Shown one piece after another: positions 24,317 through 34,861 of a stretch of DNA of 64,000 bases. The stretch spans positions 14,356 to 78,355 of the forward strand of contig NZ_KB893603.1 in NCBI RefSeq assembly GCF_000374085.1, in the 5' to 3' direction. Position numbers and translations under genes: made by a program. The notes under the pieces were generated by a model. The model made no database searches. It saw only the letters and a list, made by a program, of their open reading frames with translations, and was not told where the DNA came from. The stretch comes from Spirosoma spitsbergense DSM 19989 (GTDB taxonomy: Bacteria; Bacteroidota; Bacteroidia; Cytophagales; Spirosomataceae). Numbering within the stretch: the first letter of the stretch is position 1; each line of letters opens with the position of its first letter.

Positions 24317-26098
24317 TTAAAATACCCAGTTCTGGTACGGCATGTTCCAACGCAGCGCAAAGCTAGCGACTTGTTCGGTATAACTGTTCGGGCGGTACTG
24401 GCTATCCTGAAACCGATACAAGAAACGGCCTTCCAGAAATATATTGTGCCGTATCATGTAAGAAGCCCGAAAATCAGCGTAGGTCACGACGGTCTTGCGC
24501 CCCTGTCCAATAAAATTCCCTTCGTTACGAAAGCGGTACGTATAATCTTTCAGGATGTTGCCGCCGTAATTAATATCAGCCGACGGATCACTGCCGTACA
24601 TCATAACACCGGCAATGAGATTACCCGATAACCGCTTTCGCTGATACCGGACAATACCCAGCCCTTCGGCAAAATTACCGCCCAGTGGGTGAGCCAATGG
24701 CTGGCTGAAATGGGCATAGTTGGTTTGACCGGCACTAACCGTTGGCGATGCTTCGTGCGAATAGGTGTACGGCCGGGCCAGATTGAATTCGAGTTGCAGA
24801 TCGAGATTGGGAACCTGGAACGCATCGATGTATTTGCCGCCAAGCTGAAAGGCAAACTTATTGGTCCAGTCACCTTTGCCCGCCAGCAGGGGTCTTAGTC
24901 GAAATTCGTCCAGCATGAGTTGGGTGTACACCAGAAACTGCGACAGAAGATTAGCTTTCAGGTCAATCCCGATAAAAGCGTTATCACTACTGCCCACACT
25001 AGACTCTACATAGCGGTACAAAATAATGGGGTTCAGGTAGCTAAGGTCCAGCCGGTCGCGACTAAACACTTCCGCTTCAAACACACCCAGATTGATATTA
25101 TCGGTTACGTTAATGCTTAGATGGTGCATAGCCGCAAACTTAGGCGGAATGAGTTTGACTCCCGTCGGCAGGGGGGCCTGGGTATTTTGTAGCTGCGTAA
25201 ACAGGTTGGTATATTGAATCCGGCTCCCTAAGCGTGTGGAGAGTTTCAGAAATAAAGAAGGGGGGCTGTTATCCGACAGGAAGAGTGACCGGAAGCCGTT
25301 TCCGAAAAAATTGCGGTCATGTCCAAACTGTACATTGATAATCTTAAGGGCATTGAACGTAATGTATCCCCTTGCCGACAGGTAATCGACCCCGTTGTTG
25401 CGGAATGGTTTTACAAAACTCTGGCCCGGAGCCGCAACCAGTTGATCGCTGGTTTGGCCATACGTTTGGCCATATTGTTGTATGTATTCGGGATAGATAG
25501 CCTGATTATCGGAAAAGAACGTGTAAAAGCCCAGTTTGCGACCAATGGTGCCCCGGACCTCCAATCCCCGGCTATTCACAAACAAAAGCTGACGATCACT
25601 GGTCAATGCATTCGACGAACCAGATGTATTGTCGGCTCCGACGCCAAAATAGACAGCCGGATTAACGTGCAAATCCAAATCCGGAGTTTGTAAACTATAG
25701 AAATCCGCTTTCTTTTGATAGAAATGTTTTAGAATTGGCTTCCCACTATCCCAGATAGATAAGGGGGTTTCTGAACGACGGGTAAATGGGTTTTTCTGTA
25801 ACGAATCGTAGTTGGGTACCCACTCCCAACTGTCGTTGCGGAGATAATCGAAATTGAAATAGTCGGAGTCAGAAAGGTTACGGCCAGGATTGGCCTCTAT
25901 ACTGTCAACTAACTGAATAATACTTTCCCGATTATAGGGCTTCACGGAACTATGAAATCCTGCGGCCCAGTGATTTTGCCGGATTTCGAGCCGGTCGATG
26001 AGGTGGTAATAATCAGCGTTGAGTGGCACGAATGGGCTTTGGGCCTGGACGCATAACGAGAGTAAAAAAAAATAGAGAACGTAAACGGTCCTACGCAT
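24317..26098 (-). CDS. Outer-membrane protein, capsule assembly Wzi / gliding RemB type
   Basis: The 593-residue protein has a signal peptide ([16 protein letters not shown]) and then alternating strand patterns of an outer-membrane beta barrel. Segments such as [20 protein letters not shown], the [14 protein letters not shown] stretch and ending [11 protein letters not shown] fit the Wzi/RemB group. Wzi binds group 1 capsule in Enterobacteria; RemB in Flavobacterium is a mobile surface protein of gliding motility. Which role applies cannot be decided here. The gmhA gene lies directly downstream on the same strand, consistent with a surface-glycan context. Confidence 0.75.
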   Translation of the reverse strand: MRRTVYVLYFFLLSLCVQAQSPFVPLNADYYHLIDRLEIRQNHWAAGFHSSVKPYNRESIIQLVDSIEANPGRNLSDSDYFNFDYLRNDSWEWVPNYDSLQKNPFTRRSETPLSIWDSGKPILKHFYQKKADFYSLQTPDLDLHVNPAVYFGVGADNTSGSSNALTSDRQLLFVNSRGLEVRGTIGRKLGFYTFFSDNQAIYPEYIQQYGQTYGQTSDQLVAAPGQSFVKPFRNNGVDYLSARGYITFNALKIINVQFGHDRNFFGNGFRSLFLSDNSPPSLFLKLSTRLGSRIQYTNLFTQLQNTQAPLPTGVKLIPPKFAAMHHLSINVTDNINLGVFEAEVFSRDRLDLSYLNPIILYRYVESSVGSSDNAFIGIDLKANLLSQFLVYTQLMLDEFRLRPLLAGKGDWTNKFAFQLGGKYIDAFQVPNLDLQLEFNLARPYTYSHEASPTVSAGQTNYAHFSQPLAHPLGGNFAEGLGIVRYQRKRLSGNLIAGVMMYGSDPSADINYGGNILKDYTYRFRNEGNFIGQGRKTVVTYADFRASYMIRHNIFLEGRFLYRFQDSQYRPNSYTEQVASFALRWNMPYQNWVF

Positions 26099-26222
26099 GT
26101 AACTTACTGGCTGTTGAGCTTATTTATAGCGGTTGAGTCGCTATTGACTGCTCAAATTAGTTATTTGGTTTGGATATACGCCAACCTTGCGGCTAATTTA
26201 CGGCGAAAGACCCCTACAAACT

Positions 26223-26870
26223 ATGTTTGTTTTCTCGCAACAGCCCTCACTGGCCAATCAGTTCATCGCCGAACTGCGAAATGTATCGATCCAGCAGGAT
26301 AGGCTCCGGTTTCGCCGAAACCTGGAGCGACTGGGCGAACTGATGGCATATGAAATCTCGAAAGTATTACCGTATCATTCCATTGACATACAAACTCCGC
26401 TTGGGGTATGCCGTTCGCAGGTGATTCGTCAGCAGCCGGTGCTGGCCACTATATTGCGTGCCGGATTGCCGTTTCATCAGGGATTTGCCAATTACTTCGA
26501 CCAAGCGGAGAGTGCTTTCGCTGGTGCTTATCGCGGACAATCGGCGGCCGGGAGTGAGGAGTTCGAAATTGCGATGGACTACATAACCTGCCCTGATTTG
26601 AGTGGTAAAACGCTAATCCTCTGCGATCCCATGCTGGCAACGGGCCGTTCCCTCGAAAAAGTGTATCATGCCCTGCTCCGGTATGGTATTCCGTCCCAAA
26701 CGTATATTGCCGCTATCATTGCCAGCCCGGAAGGTATCCGGCATGTGCAGCAACAACTACCGCAATGCCATCTTTGGCTGGGTGCTATTGATGATTACCT
26801 CAATGAGCATTTTTACATCGTTCCCGGCCTGGGCGATTCGGGGGATCTGGCCTTCGGTGAAAAAATTTGA
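26223..26870 (+). CDS. upp: Uracil phosphoribosyltransferase
   Basis: Upp makes UMP from uracil and PRPP in pyrimidine salvage. The 215-residue enzyme has TILRAGLPFHQGFANYF (the flexible RAG(L/A) segment), the PRPP loop LILCDPMLATGRSL, and the uracil-binding end IVPGLGDSGDLAFGE. All fit the family, and the C-terminal GDxGDR motif is slightly changed to GDSGDL. ATG 26223 gives MFVFSQQPSLANQ. A TTTG (26169-26172) and TAATTTAC (26194-26201) pair is a weak promoter candidate. The gene is monocistronic. Confidence 0.92.
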   Translation: MFVFSQQPSLANQFIAELRNVSIQQDRLRFRRNLERLGELMAYEISKVLPYHSIDIQTPLGVCRSQVIRQQPVLATILRAGLPFHQGFANYFDQAESAFAGAYRGQSAAGSEEFEIAMDYITCPDLSGKTLILCDPMLATGRSLEKVYHALLRYGIPSQTYIAAIIASPEGIRHVQQQLPQCHLWLGAIDDYLNEHFYIVPGLGDSGDLAFGEKI

Positions 26871-27099
26871 CGGGTATAAACAAAATAAGATGTAAGGTTA
26901 TCAATAAGTTAGCAAAATAAAATTGGTTATTCAGTGAGAAATTCAGTAGGCTATTTAGTAGAATACTGAATTTTTCTTTCTTTTACGCCATAACTGGTAA
27001 CATGATATACGGCATAGCAATCTTTCATTATTGTTTTTGTATACAAAGGAAGCCACTATATTTCTTTATTTTATCACAAACTAATCCATTTCAATTTCC

Positions 27100-29778
27100 A
27101 TGATGAAAAATTTACGAAGGTTTAGAGTTGGTTCAATGCTTGCGCTGGCTCTACTGGTAGCACCGTTTGCGATCAAGGCGCAAACCGTAGACGCCGTGAA
27201 GCAAAGGGCAAGGGAAGCCAAAGTTTCCAGCGATCTGTTGACAGTTATCACTAATGGTGGTGTCGGACAGCAAGCCCCTGTCGCCGGACTGGAACGGGTA
27301 AATCTGTTCATGACTTCCGGTGATGCAATTGCTATTGATGCGTTTGCCAACTCGGAAGGAGAAGGGACGGCCCTGTTGCAAGCCTTACAGGCACTGGGCC
27401 TCAGTCAGGGAATTGCATCCCAGCAACGGGTATCCGGGTATCTGCCCATCGACAAACTCGACGATTTGAAGAACGTATCAACGCTGAAGTTTGCCCGTCC
27501 GTCATACCAGCCGATTCACAATGTGGGTGCAGTCACATCGCAAGGTGATACGTCGCTGCGTTCATACGTCGCTCGTACAACGTATGGTGTAGACGGAACT
27601 GGCGTTAAAGTAGGTATCCTGTCGGATTCATACAATAACCTGGGCGGTGCCGCTGCGGGTGTTGCTTCGGGCGATTTACCGGCGGGTGTGCAGGTTCTGA
27701 AAGATGCAGCGAGTGGCGGTAGTGATGAGGGACGCGGTATGGCTGAATTAATTCACGACGTAGCCCCTGGTTCTCCATTAGCCTTTTATACGGCGTTTGT
27801 TAGTCAACTCGATTTTGCTGCGGGTATTCGGGCACTGGCAACGGCTGGTTGCAAGATTATTACTGATGATGTGAGTTATTTTGCCGAGCCATTTTTTCAG
27901 GATGGTCCTGTTGCCCAGGCCATTGATGATGTGGTGAATAACAGCGGAGTTACTTACTTCTCATCGGCTGGAAATAACGCCCGAACATCATACCAAAAGG
28001 CGTATAACCCGACAACAACCCCGGTAGCCCCGCTTACGCTTCCGACAGGCTATGTATCGGCGCATGACTTTGGCGGTGGCGATATCCGTCAATCCTTTTT
28101 ACTTCGTGGCGGTGGTCGCACATCAATTATTTCGTTCCAGTGGGATGATCCGTTCTTCTCCGTTAGTGGTGGGGCTGGTGCTCAAACCGATATGGATATA
28201 CTGGTCTATATTGGAGGAACTTTTTATGGTAGCCTTTCGGGAGCTTCCGATAACCTGGGAGGGGATCCTTTAGAAATTATCGGCATAAGGAACAATGGTG
28301 CGGACGTTACAATTGAGCTGGTACTGGCAAAATATGCCGGGCCTAATCCGAGTCTGTTGAAGTGGGTCTATTTCGGTAATGGTGTCACAACGACCATCGA
28401 ATACGACACGAAAAGCTCAACGGCAGTAGGGCATACCAATTCAACCCGTTGTATTAGTGTAGGAGCGGCTGCGTTCTACAACACACCCGCCTATAATGGT
28501 GCTTCTACGGCTACGGTTGAGGGTTTTTCGTCGGCCGGTGGTACGCCTATCTACTTCACCACCTCGGGCGCACGTCTTGGCTCACCTGTTACGCGTCAGA
28601 AACCTGAGATCACCAGCGTTGACGGTGGAAATACAACATTCTTTGGGTCAGATTCCAATAGGGATACCGATTCCTTCCCGAACTTTTTCGGCACATCGGC
28701 AGCCGCTCCTCACGCTGCGGCTGTGGCTGCTTTGATGAAACAGAAAGTACCAAACATCACGTCCGCAGCCATTTTGTCAACGCTGGAAAACACGGCACTG
28801 GATATGGATGATCCGTCTACTACGGGCTTCGACACGGGCTTTGATTTTGGCACCGGCTACGGCTTCATTCAGGCCGACCGGGCTTTGCAGGCGCTACAAA
28901 CTATTACGAGCACTTTTAGTATTACGGGCGTTACTACGGTGAGTTGCATGACGCTTTCGGCTGGATCTAGAATGATTTCGTTTACTCCACAGTATGGCGG
29001 TCTGAATGGGCAACCAGTAAGTTTCTCAGTATTGAATGAATTGACGCCTACTACCGCTCCCGGTCCTTACTCGTTGCGGGTCTACACCGATAATCCGGTT
29101 ATTACCCTGAAAGCTATCCAGACTGGAACCGCTGACGAAGCGAGCTTCTCCTACAACTGGCTGGTGGCCTGTGGCGGTAGTACGCCCCCACCTCCACCAC
29201 CACCTTCGGGCGCATTTTCTATCACGGGGGTCACCACGGTGAACTGTCCCGCAGCATCGGCTGGGGCACGGATACTAACATTCAATCCCCAATATAGCGG
29301 GCTGAGTGGTCAGCCGGTAAGTTTCTCGGTGGCTAACGAAATGCTGCCTACAACTGCACCAGGTCCGTATTCTCTGCGGGTCTATACCGACAATCCGGTT
29401 ATTACCCTGAAAGCTATCCAAAGTGGAACCGCTGGTGAAGCGAGCTTCTCCTACAACTGGCTGGTGGCTTGTAATGGTGGCACTCCTGGCAGCGCGCGGG
29501 TAGGCGCTGGTTCGGAGTTAACCAGCAAACTGAAGGCTACGATACTGCCCAATCCGGTGTCGGAGGAGTTCCGGATTCGCCTTGAGGGTGCACAGGGACA
29601 GGCAGTGCGTCTGGAGTTGAGCGATGTGAGTGGTCATTCGCTGTTGAATCGGTCGGTCGAAGTGAGCAGTGATGATCATCAGGAGTCGGTTCGGTTCAGT
29701 CAGCCGGGTCGTGGCCTGTACCTGTTGCGGGTGAGTACGGGTCAGCAGGCGGTCACCCTGAAAGTGATTCGGGAGTAA
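27100..29778 (+). CDS. T9SS-exported subtilase-like serine peptidase
   Basis: The 892-residue protein has a signal peptide (MLALALLVAPFAIKAQ), a propeptide-like region, and a subtilisin-fold domain of about residues 160-600. The Asp is in VGILSDSYN (Asp176) and the Ser in FFGTSAAAPHAAA (Ser533). The position of the usual His is taken by SDEGRGMAELIHDVAPG (Glu210). This DEGRxM pattern is that of the S53-like/subtilase hybrid group, so the charge relay may be Glu/Asp/Ser. Two copies of an ~86-residue Cys module follow (28915-29172, 29215-29472), then a T9SS type A sorting domain (ILPNPVSEEFRIRLEG ... LYLLRVSTGQQ). It should be secreted and anchored by type IX secretion. Confidence 0.88.
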   Translation: MMKNLRRFRVGSMLALALLVAPFAIKAQTVDAVKQRAREAKVSSDLLTVITNGGVGQQAPVAGLERVNLFMTSGDAIAIDAFANSEGEGTALLQALQALGLSQGIASQQRVSGYLPIDKLDDLKNVSTLKFARPSYQPIHNVGAVTSQGDTSLRSYVARTTYGVDGTGVKVGILSDSYNNLGGAAAGVASGDLPAGVQVLKDAASGGSDEGRGMAELIHDVAPGSPLAFYTAFVSQLDFAAGIRALATAGCKIITDDVSYFAEPFFQDGPVAQAIDDVVNNSGVTYFSSAGNNARTSYQKAYNPTTTPVAPLTLPTGYVSAHDFGGGDIRQSFLLRGGGRTSIISFQWDDPFFSVSGGAGAQTDMDILVYIGGTFYGSLSGASDNLGGDPLEIIGIRNNGADVTIELVLAKYAGPNPSLLKWVYFGNGVTTTIEYDTKSSTAVGHTNSTRCISVGAAAFYNTPAYNGASTATVEGFSSAGGTPIYFTTSGARLGSPVTRQKPEITSVDGGNTTFFGSDSNRDTDSFPNFFGTSAAAPHAAAVAALMKQKVPNITSAAILSTLENTALDMDDPSTTGFDTGFDFGTGYGFIQADRALQALQTITSTFSITGVTTVSCMTLSAGSRMISFTPQYGGLNGQPVSFSVLNELTPTTAPGPYSLRVYTDNPVITLKAIQTGTADEASFSYNWLVACGGSTPPPPPPPSGAFSITGVTTVNCPAASAGARILTFNPQYSGLSGQPVSFSVANEMLPTTAPGPYSLRVYTDNPVITLKAIQSGTAGEASFSYNWLVACNGGTPGSARVGAGSELTSKLKATILPNPVSEEFRIRLEGAQGQAVRLELSDVSGHSLLNRSVEVSSDDHQESVRFSQPGRGLYLLRVSTGQQAVTLKVIRE
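28915..29472 (+). repeat. Two tandem Cys modules (about 300-bp spacing)
   Basis: The units at 28915-29172 and 29215-29472 encode FSITGVTTV(S/N)C, PVSFSV, PTTAPGPYSLRVYTDNPVI and SYNWLVAC. They are joined by a Pro-rich linker. Related units recur in the two downstream genes. Confidence 0.85.
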
Positions 29779-29797
29779 ACCGAAGCAAGTATTTGAT

Positions 29798-29847
29798 GGG
29801 CAACAAAAAAGGTTCTTTCTACCAAGAAAGAACCTTTTTTGTTGCCC
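29798..29847. terminator. Long perfect hairpin terminator after the first peptidase gene
   Basis: Arms 29798-29820 and 29825-29847 are perfect 23-bp complements around the tetraloop ACCA, with A6 and T6 tracts inside the arms. The rest of the gap to 30100 holds no gene and should contain the promoter of the next gene, though I find no clear TAnnTTTG box. Confidence 0.88.
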
Positions 29848-30100
29848 ACAGGCGCAAGGGGTGCACAGTGCCATCAAACTCAAGCAAGGCTTTCGAACAG
29901 GATCCGTATTAATGTCGGTACAGTTAAGCATACCGTTAAATAAAAACCCCAATCGGGTACTAAGTATATTGCCTGTAATCTAGTGCTTTAGCCACACATT
30001 TGGTGCTCCATTACTTATGGCGTTTCCTGCAAAGGATAGCCTATGAGCGAACCCGGTCCACTTAATTTCTTAAATTTTTAACCAACCCATTTAACGCGTC

Positions 30101-33100
30101 ATGATGAAAAATCTACGAAGTTGTGGTGTCTATGCTGTCTTTGTATTGACATTACTCATGTCCTCATTTGTGGTGCAGGCCCAAAACCCTGTCTCAGTCA
30201 AGCAGGCGGCTAAAGCGGCCAAAATATCACCTGACCTGTATCGGGTGATGCAGAACAACGGGCCACTGCCGATCGTATCGACTAACGGAGGGACGGTGGA
30301 GACAAACCAGGTTTTTGTTGGTGACAAGATAGCTATCGAGGCCGTTGCTAATAATGATGACGGGGAGGGGCTGCTCAACCAGCTAAAAGCATTGGGTTTA
30401 ACTGATGGGGTAGCCTACAAGAGGAAGATATTTGGTTACCTGCCTATCGATAAACTGGGGGAACTAAAAAATGTATCGTCCCTGAGTTTCGCCGATTCCT
30501 TTTATAAACCCGAAACAAACACGGGTTCGGTAACGTCGCAGGGCGATGCAGCGCTGAAAGCTGACATAGCCCGCACCACCTATGGGGTTACGGGAGCCGG
30601 CGTTAAAGTAGGTATTCTCTCTGATTCGTATAATCGTCTGGGTGGACAAGCTGCCGGGATTACTACGAATGACCTACCCGCTGCCGGTGTGCAGGTATTA
30701 GAGGAATACACAGGTACCGGGCCAACTGATGAAGGGCGGGCGATGGCCGAAATTGTTTATGACGTAGCCCCTGGAGCCGCTTTGGCTTTCAACACGGCTT
30801 TTACCGGGGAAGCCGGATTTGCGCAGGGTATTATCAACCTGGCCACGACGGCTGGCTGTCAGATTATTGTTGATGATGTAGGGTACCTGAATGCGCCGAT
30901 GTTTCAGGATGGGCTTGTTGCGCAGGCTGTTAATCAGGTAGTAAACAATAATGGCGTAACTTATTTTTCGGCAGCTGCCAATCAGGCAAGGTCTTCTTAT
31001 CAGGCGGCTTACAAAAGCGGAGCATCAATCAACATCCCTGCCTATGATCCCGGTACCTATCCCACTCATGATTTTGGGACGGGTGATAGTTACCAGCAAA
31101 TAACGATTCCGGCAGGTGGTAGGATTCGCCTTGCTTTTCAATGGGATAACCCCTATCAATCAGTCAGTGGTGGAACAGGAGCAACCACCGACCTGGATAT
31201 CCTGATTCTTAATAGTACAAACACGACAATACTTGCCTCTAGTGCCAGAGATCAAAGTGCTGGCGGTGATCCGTGGGAAATTACGGGTACCTACACCAAT
31301 ACAACCGGTGCTCCGCTTAATGTTAATGTTGTTATTGTCAAGTATGCAGGACCTGATCCGGGCCTGGTTAAATGGGTGAACTACGGTAGCCGTACCATCG
31401 TCCCCGAGTACGATACCAAGAGCAGCACCTCGTTTGGCCATGCTAACGCAGCTGGGGCCATTGGCGTGGGAGCATCCGCGTACTTCGATACGCCTGTTTT
31501 CAATAGCGCAGCTACTGCCACTATCGAGGGTTTTTCGTCGGCGGGTGGTACGCCCATCCTGTTCAACACCAATGGTACGCGTATCAATGGCATTATTGGT
31601 ACAGTGCGCCAAAAGCCAGAAATTACCTCCGTTGATGGTGGTGATAACACGTTTTTTGGGAGCGATTACGAACCAAATGGTAAACCAAACTTTTTTGGTA
31701 CGTCAGCTGCTGCACCCCATGCCGCGGCAGTGGCGGCTCTGATGAAGCAAAAAGTACCGGCTATTACCCGCAACACCATTTTATCGACACTACAGTCGAC
31801 AGCCCTGGACATGGATGATCCGTCCACGGTGGGTTTCGATACGGGCTTTGACTTTGGCACCGGCTTCGGCTTCATTCAGGCCGACCGCGCCTTACTGGCC
31901 ATTTCGCCTACCTCGCTGTCCCTGGTTGTTTCAGCCAATCCGACTACGATTCTGACGACGGGCACCACCACCCTGTCGGCCACGGTATCGGGCGGCACTA
32001 CCCCCTACAGCTATACCTTTTCGGGACCGGGTACCATTACGCCCTCGGGTAACACGGCCAGTGTGTCCAACCTGCCGGCCGGGGTACAATCTTTCACGGT
32101 GCTGGCCCGGGATGCCACTTCGCCCACCAGCCAGAGTATTTCGGGTACGGTCAGCGTGACGGTGAACATGGCCCCACCCGCCAACACGCCCCCCACGGTG
32201 GCTAACCCGGTCTCGCCCCAGTCGGCTACGGTGGGTGTGGCCTACACGCTTTCCTTAGCTAACGTCTTCACCGATGCCGAGACGCCCTCCAGTCTGACGC
32301 TGTCGGTTTCGGGTCTACCAGCGGGACTGAGTTTCTCGGCTCCTTCCACTATCTCGGGTACGCCTTCGATGTCGGGGGTGAGCAGTATAACGGTGGTAGC
32401 CACCGATCCGGGTAGTCTGAGTGCCAGCACCAGCTTCACCATCACCGTCAGCCCCGCCCCACCCGCCAACACGCCCCCCACGGTGGCCAACCCGGTCTCG
32501 CCCCAGTCGGCTACGGTCGGCGTGGCCTACACGCTGTCTTTGGCTAACGTCTTCACCGATGCCGAGACGCCCTCCAGTCTGACACTGTCGGTTTCGGGCC
32601 TGCCCGCGGGACTGAGTTTTACGGCTCCTTCGACCATCTCGGGTACGCCTTCTATGTCGGGGGTGAGCAGTGTGACGGTGGTCGCCACCGACCCGGGTAG
32701 TCTGAGTGCCAGCACCAGCTTCACCCTGACGGTGAGTCCGGCGGCCGGTACGCCACCGCCGACGGGTGTCTTCAGCATCACCAGCGTGACCACGATCAGT
32801 TGCCAGGTGCTCTCGGCGGGTCAGCGCCGGGTAAGTTTCACTCCGCAGTACGCCGGTCTGGATGGCAGCCCGGTGAGCTTCTCGGTGGTCAGTGAGCTGT
32901 TACCCACCACCAGTCCTGGCCCTTACAGTCTGGATCTGTACACCGACAACCCGGTCATTACCCTGCAGGCGGTGCAGAGCGGGGCACCCAGCAGCTTTGC
33001 CTACAACTGGCTGACGGCCTGTAGCTCCTCGACGGGCAACACGCCCCCTACGGTGGCTAACCCGGTTTCTCCTCAGTCGGCCACGGTGGGCCTGGGCTAC

Positions 33101-34453
33101 ACGCTGTCTTTGGCTAATGTGTTCACCGATGCCGAGACGCCCAGCAGTCTGTCCCTGTCAGTCTCGGGTCTGCCTGCGGGCCTGAACTTCGTGGCTCCTT
33201 CGACCATCTCGGGTACCCCGTCGATGAGTGGCGTAAGTAATGTGACCGTCACGGCGACTGATCCGGGCAGTCTGTCGGCCAGCACCAGTTTCAGCATCAC
33301 GGTGAGTCCGGCGGCCGGTACGCCCCCGCCCCCAACGGGTACGTTTAGTATCACCAGCGTGCAGACCATCAGCTGCGAAGTGCTTTCGGTGGGTCAGCGC
33401 CGGCTGACGTTCACTCCGCAGTATGCGGGTCTGAACGGAGCCCCGGTGAGCTTCTCGGTGGTCAGTGAGTTGTTACCCACGACTGCTCCGGGCCCTTACA
33501 GTCTGAATCTGTACACGGATAATCCGGTCATCACGCTTCAGGCGGTGCAGAGTGGGATTGGCAGCAGCTTTGCCTACAACTGGCTGGCGGTTTGCAGCAG
33601 CACGACGGCCAACACGCCCCCTACGGTGGCCAATCCGGTGGCGCCCCAGTCGGCCACGGTGGGTGTGGCCTACACGCTCTCTCTGGCTAACGTGTTCACC
33701 GATGCCGAGACGCCCAACCAGTTGACGCTGTCGGTAATGGGCTTGCCCGCGGGCCTCAGCTTTAGCCCACCTGCAACTATTTCGGGCACGCCTTCGCTGA
33801 GTGGGGTGAGCAGTGTGACGGTGACGGCCACCGACCCGGGCAGTCTGTCGGCCAGCACCAGCTTCACCCTGACGGTGAGTCCGGCGGGGGGTACACCTAC
33901 GGGTACCTTCAGCATCACGGGTGTGACGACGGTCAGTTGCCAGGTCCTTTCGGCGGGTCAGCGTCGGGTAAGTTTCACTCCTCAGTACGCGGGTGTGGAC
34001 GGCAGTCCGGTGAGTTTCTCGGTGGTCAATGAGTTGTTACCCACGACTGCTCCGGGTCCCTACAGTCTGGATCTGTACACCGACAATCCGGTCATTACGC
34101 TGCGGGCGGTGCAGAGTGGGGTGTCTACCAGCTTCTCTTACGGCTGGCTGGCCGCCTGTAGCCCGAGTGCGCGGGTGGGTGTTGGTTCGGAGTTGACCAG
34201 TAAACTAAGGGCTACGATACTTCCCAACCCGGTGTCGGAGGAGTTCCGGATTCGCCTTGAGGGTGCACAGGGACAGGCAGTGCGTCTGGAGTTGAGCGAT
34301 GTGAGTGGTCATTCGCTGGTGAATCGGTCGGTCGATGTGAGCAGTGATGATCATCAGGAATCGGTTCGGTTCAGTCAACCGGGTCGTGGCCTGTACCTGT
34401 TGCGGGTGAGCACGGGTCAGCAGTCGCTCACCCTGAAAGTGATTCGGGAGTAA
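30101..34453 (+). CDS. T9SS-exported subtilase-like peptidase with Ig-type repeats
   Basis: This 1450-residue paralogue of the previous protein has a signal peptide, a subtilase-like domain with Asp175 (GILSDSYNRL), Glu211 (TDEGRAMAEIVYDVAPG) and Ser535 (FFGTSAAAPHAAA). A long modular stalk follows: one Ig-like module A (31911-32169), B B (putative Ig, 95-residue period), then C B C B C, where C is the Cys module. A T9SS type A sorting domain ends it. B modules carry ANPVSPQSATVGVAYTLSLA and LSGLPAGL-like segments typical of Put_Ig domains. The stalk probably holds the peptidase away from the cell or binds glycan. DNA of the modules and sorting domain is nearly identical to the next gene, showing recent exchange. 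Confidence 0.88.
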   Translation: MMKNLRSCGVYAVFVLTLLMSSFVVQAQNPVSVKQAAKAAKISPDLYRVMQNNGPLPIVSTNGGTVETNQVFVGDKIAIEAVANNDDGEGLLNQLKALGLTDGVAYKRKIFGYLPIDKLGELKNVSSLSFADSFYKPETNTGSVTSQGDAALKADIARTTYGVTGAGVKVGILSDSYNRLGGQAAGITTNDLPAAGVQVLEEYTGTGPTDEGRAMAEIVYDVAPGAALAFNTAFTGEAGFAQGIINLATTAGCQIIVDDVGYLNAPMFQDGLVAQAVNQVVNNNGVTYFSAAANQARSSYQAAYKSGASINIPAYDPGTYPTHDFGTGDSYQQITIPAGGRIRLAFQWDNPYQSVSGGTGATTDLDILILNSTNTTILASSARDQSAGGDPWEITGTYTNTTGAPLNVNVVIVKYAGPDPGLVKWVNYGSRTIVPEYDTKSSTSFGHANAAGAIGVGASAYFDTPVFNSAATATIEGFSSAGGTPILFNTNGTRINGIIGTVRQKPEITSVDGGDNTFFGSDYEPNGKPNFFGTSAAAPHAAAVAALMKQKVPAITRNTILSTLQSTALDMDDPSTVGFDTGFDFGTGFGFIQADRALLAISPTSLSLVVSANPTTILTTGTTTLSATVSGGTTPYSYTFSGPGTITPSGNTASVSNLPAGVQSFTVLARDATSPTSQSISGTVSVTVNMAPPANTPPTVANPVSPQSATVGVAYTLSLANVFTDAETPSSLTLSVSGLPAGLSFSAPSTISGTPSMSGVSSITVVATDPGSLSASTSFTITVSPAPPANTPPTVANPVSPQSATVGVAYTLSLANVFTDAETPSSLTLSVSGLPAGLSFTAPSTISGTPSMSGVSSVTVVATDPGSLSASTSFTLTVSPAAGTPPPTGVFSITSVTTISCQVLSAGQRRVSFTPQYAGLDGSPVSFSVVSELLPTTSPGPYSLDLYTDNPVITLQAVQSGAPSSFAYNWLTACSSSTGNTPPTVANPVSPQSATVGLGYTLSLANVFTDAETPSSLSLSVSGLPAGLNFVAPSTISGTPSMSGVSNVTVTATDPGSLSASTSFSITVSPAAGTPPPPTGTFSITSVQTISCEVLSVGQRRLTFTPQYAGLNGAPVSFSVVSELLPTTAPGPYSLNLYTDNPVITLQAVQSGIGSSFAYNWLAVCSSTTANTPPTVANPVAPQSATVGVAYTLSLANVFTDAETPNQLTLSVMGLPAGLSFSPPATISGTPSLSGVSSVTVTATDPGSLSASTSFTLTVSPAGGTPTGTFSITGVTTVSCQVLSAGQRRVSFTPQYAGVDGSPVSFSVVNELLPTTAPGPYSLDLYTDNPVITLRAVQSGVSTSFSYGWLAACSPSARVGVGSELTSKLRATILPNPVSEEFRIRLEGAQGQAVRLELSDVSGHSLVNRSVDVSSDDHQESVRFSQPGRGLYLLRVSTGQQSLTLKVIRE
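31911..34190 (+). repeat. Ig-type and Cys-module array, order A-B-B-C-B-C-B-C
   Basis: Landmarks: A 31911-32169; B units starting near 32182, 32467, 33039 and 33610; C units 32767-33026, 33340-33596 and 33903-34160. The first two B units have a 285-bp period. Codon-level identity among copies is very high, including silent sites. Confidence 0.85.
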
Positions 34454-34489
34454 TCACTGATTCCTCACAGACAGATAGCATACAAAATG

Positions 34490-34521
34490 GGTCGGCCTTT
34501 CCAGTGATGGAAAGGCCGACC
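34490..34521. terminator. Hairpin terminator after the second peptidase gene
   Basis: Arms 34490-34503 and 34508-34521 (14 bp perfect, GTGA loop). The 50 bp from the stop through the left arm (34454-34503) are identical to 39089-39138 after the next gene. Confidence 0.8.
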
Positions 34522-34861
34522 TCGTTTAATGTAATCTACCACAAAAATTAAACGTAACAGATAGCTGAAACAGGAGTAAACGCTGGAAAAGTAAAAGCCA
34601 TCAGGAACTAGTTTGCCAGCGTATAGAATGTGTAGTTCTTGGAATGACACAATAAAAAAGTCCCTGGCAGATGACAGATTACCTGTATTTACTACGCTTA
34701 ATAAAAAGCCTGACAAATAAGTGCAGGAAATAGTTACACCCTCTCTTTTTTAATTGATATTTACCGGGGTAATCTGTATAGCTTTTCCTGAATATCAGGG
34801 ACTTTTGTTTAGGGTTACGCTTATTATTCACCTATTCATTTTATAACTCATAACTGTCTAC
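34522..34861. other. Intergenic region without gene
   Basis: About 340 bp before the trypsin-like gene. It is AT-rich with short CAGGAACTAGTTTGCC-like patches and no open frame of note. It must hold the promoter for the next gene, but no consensus pair is evident. Confidence 0.4.
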
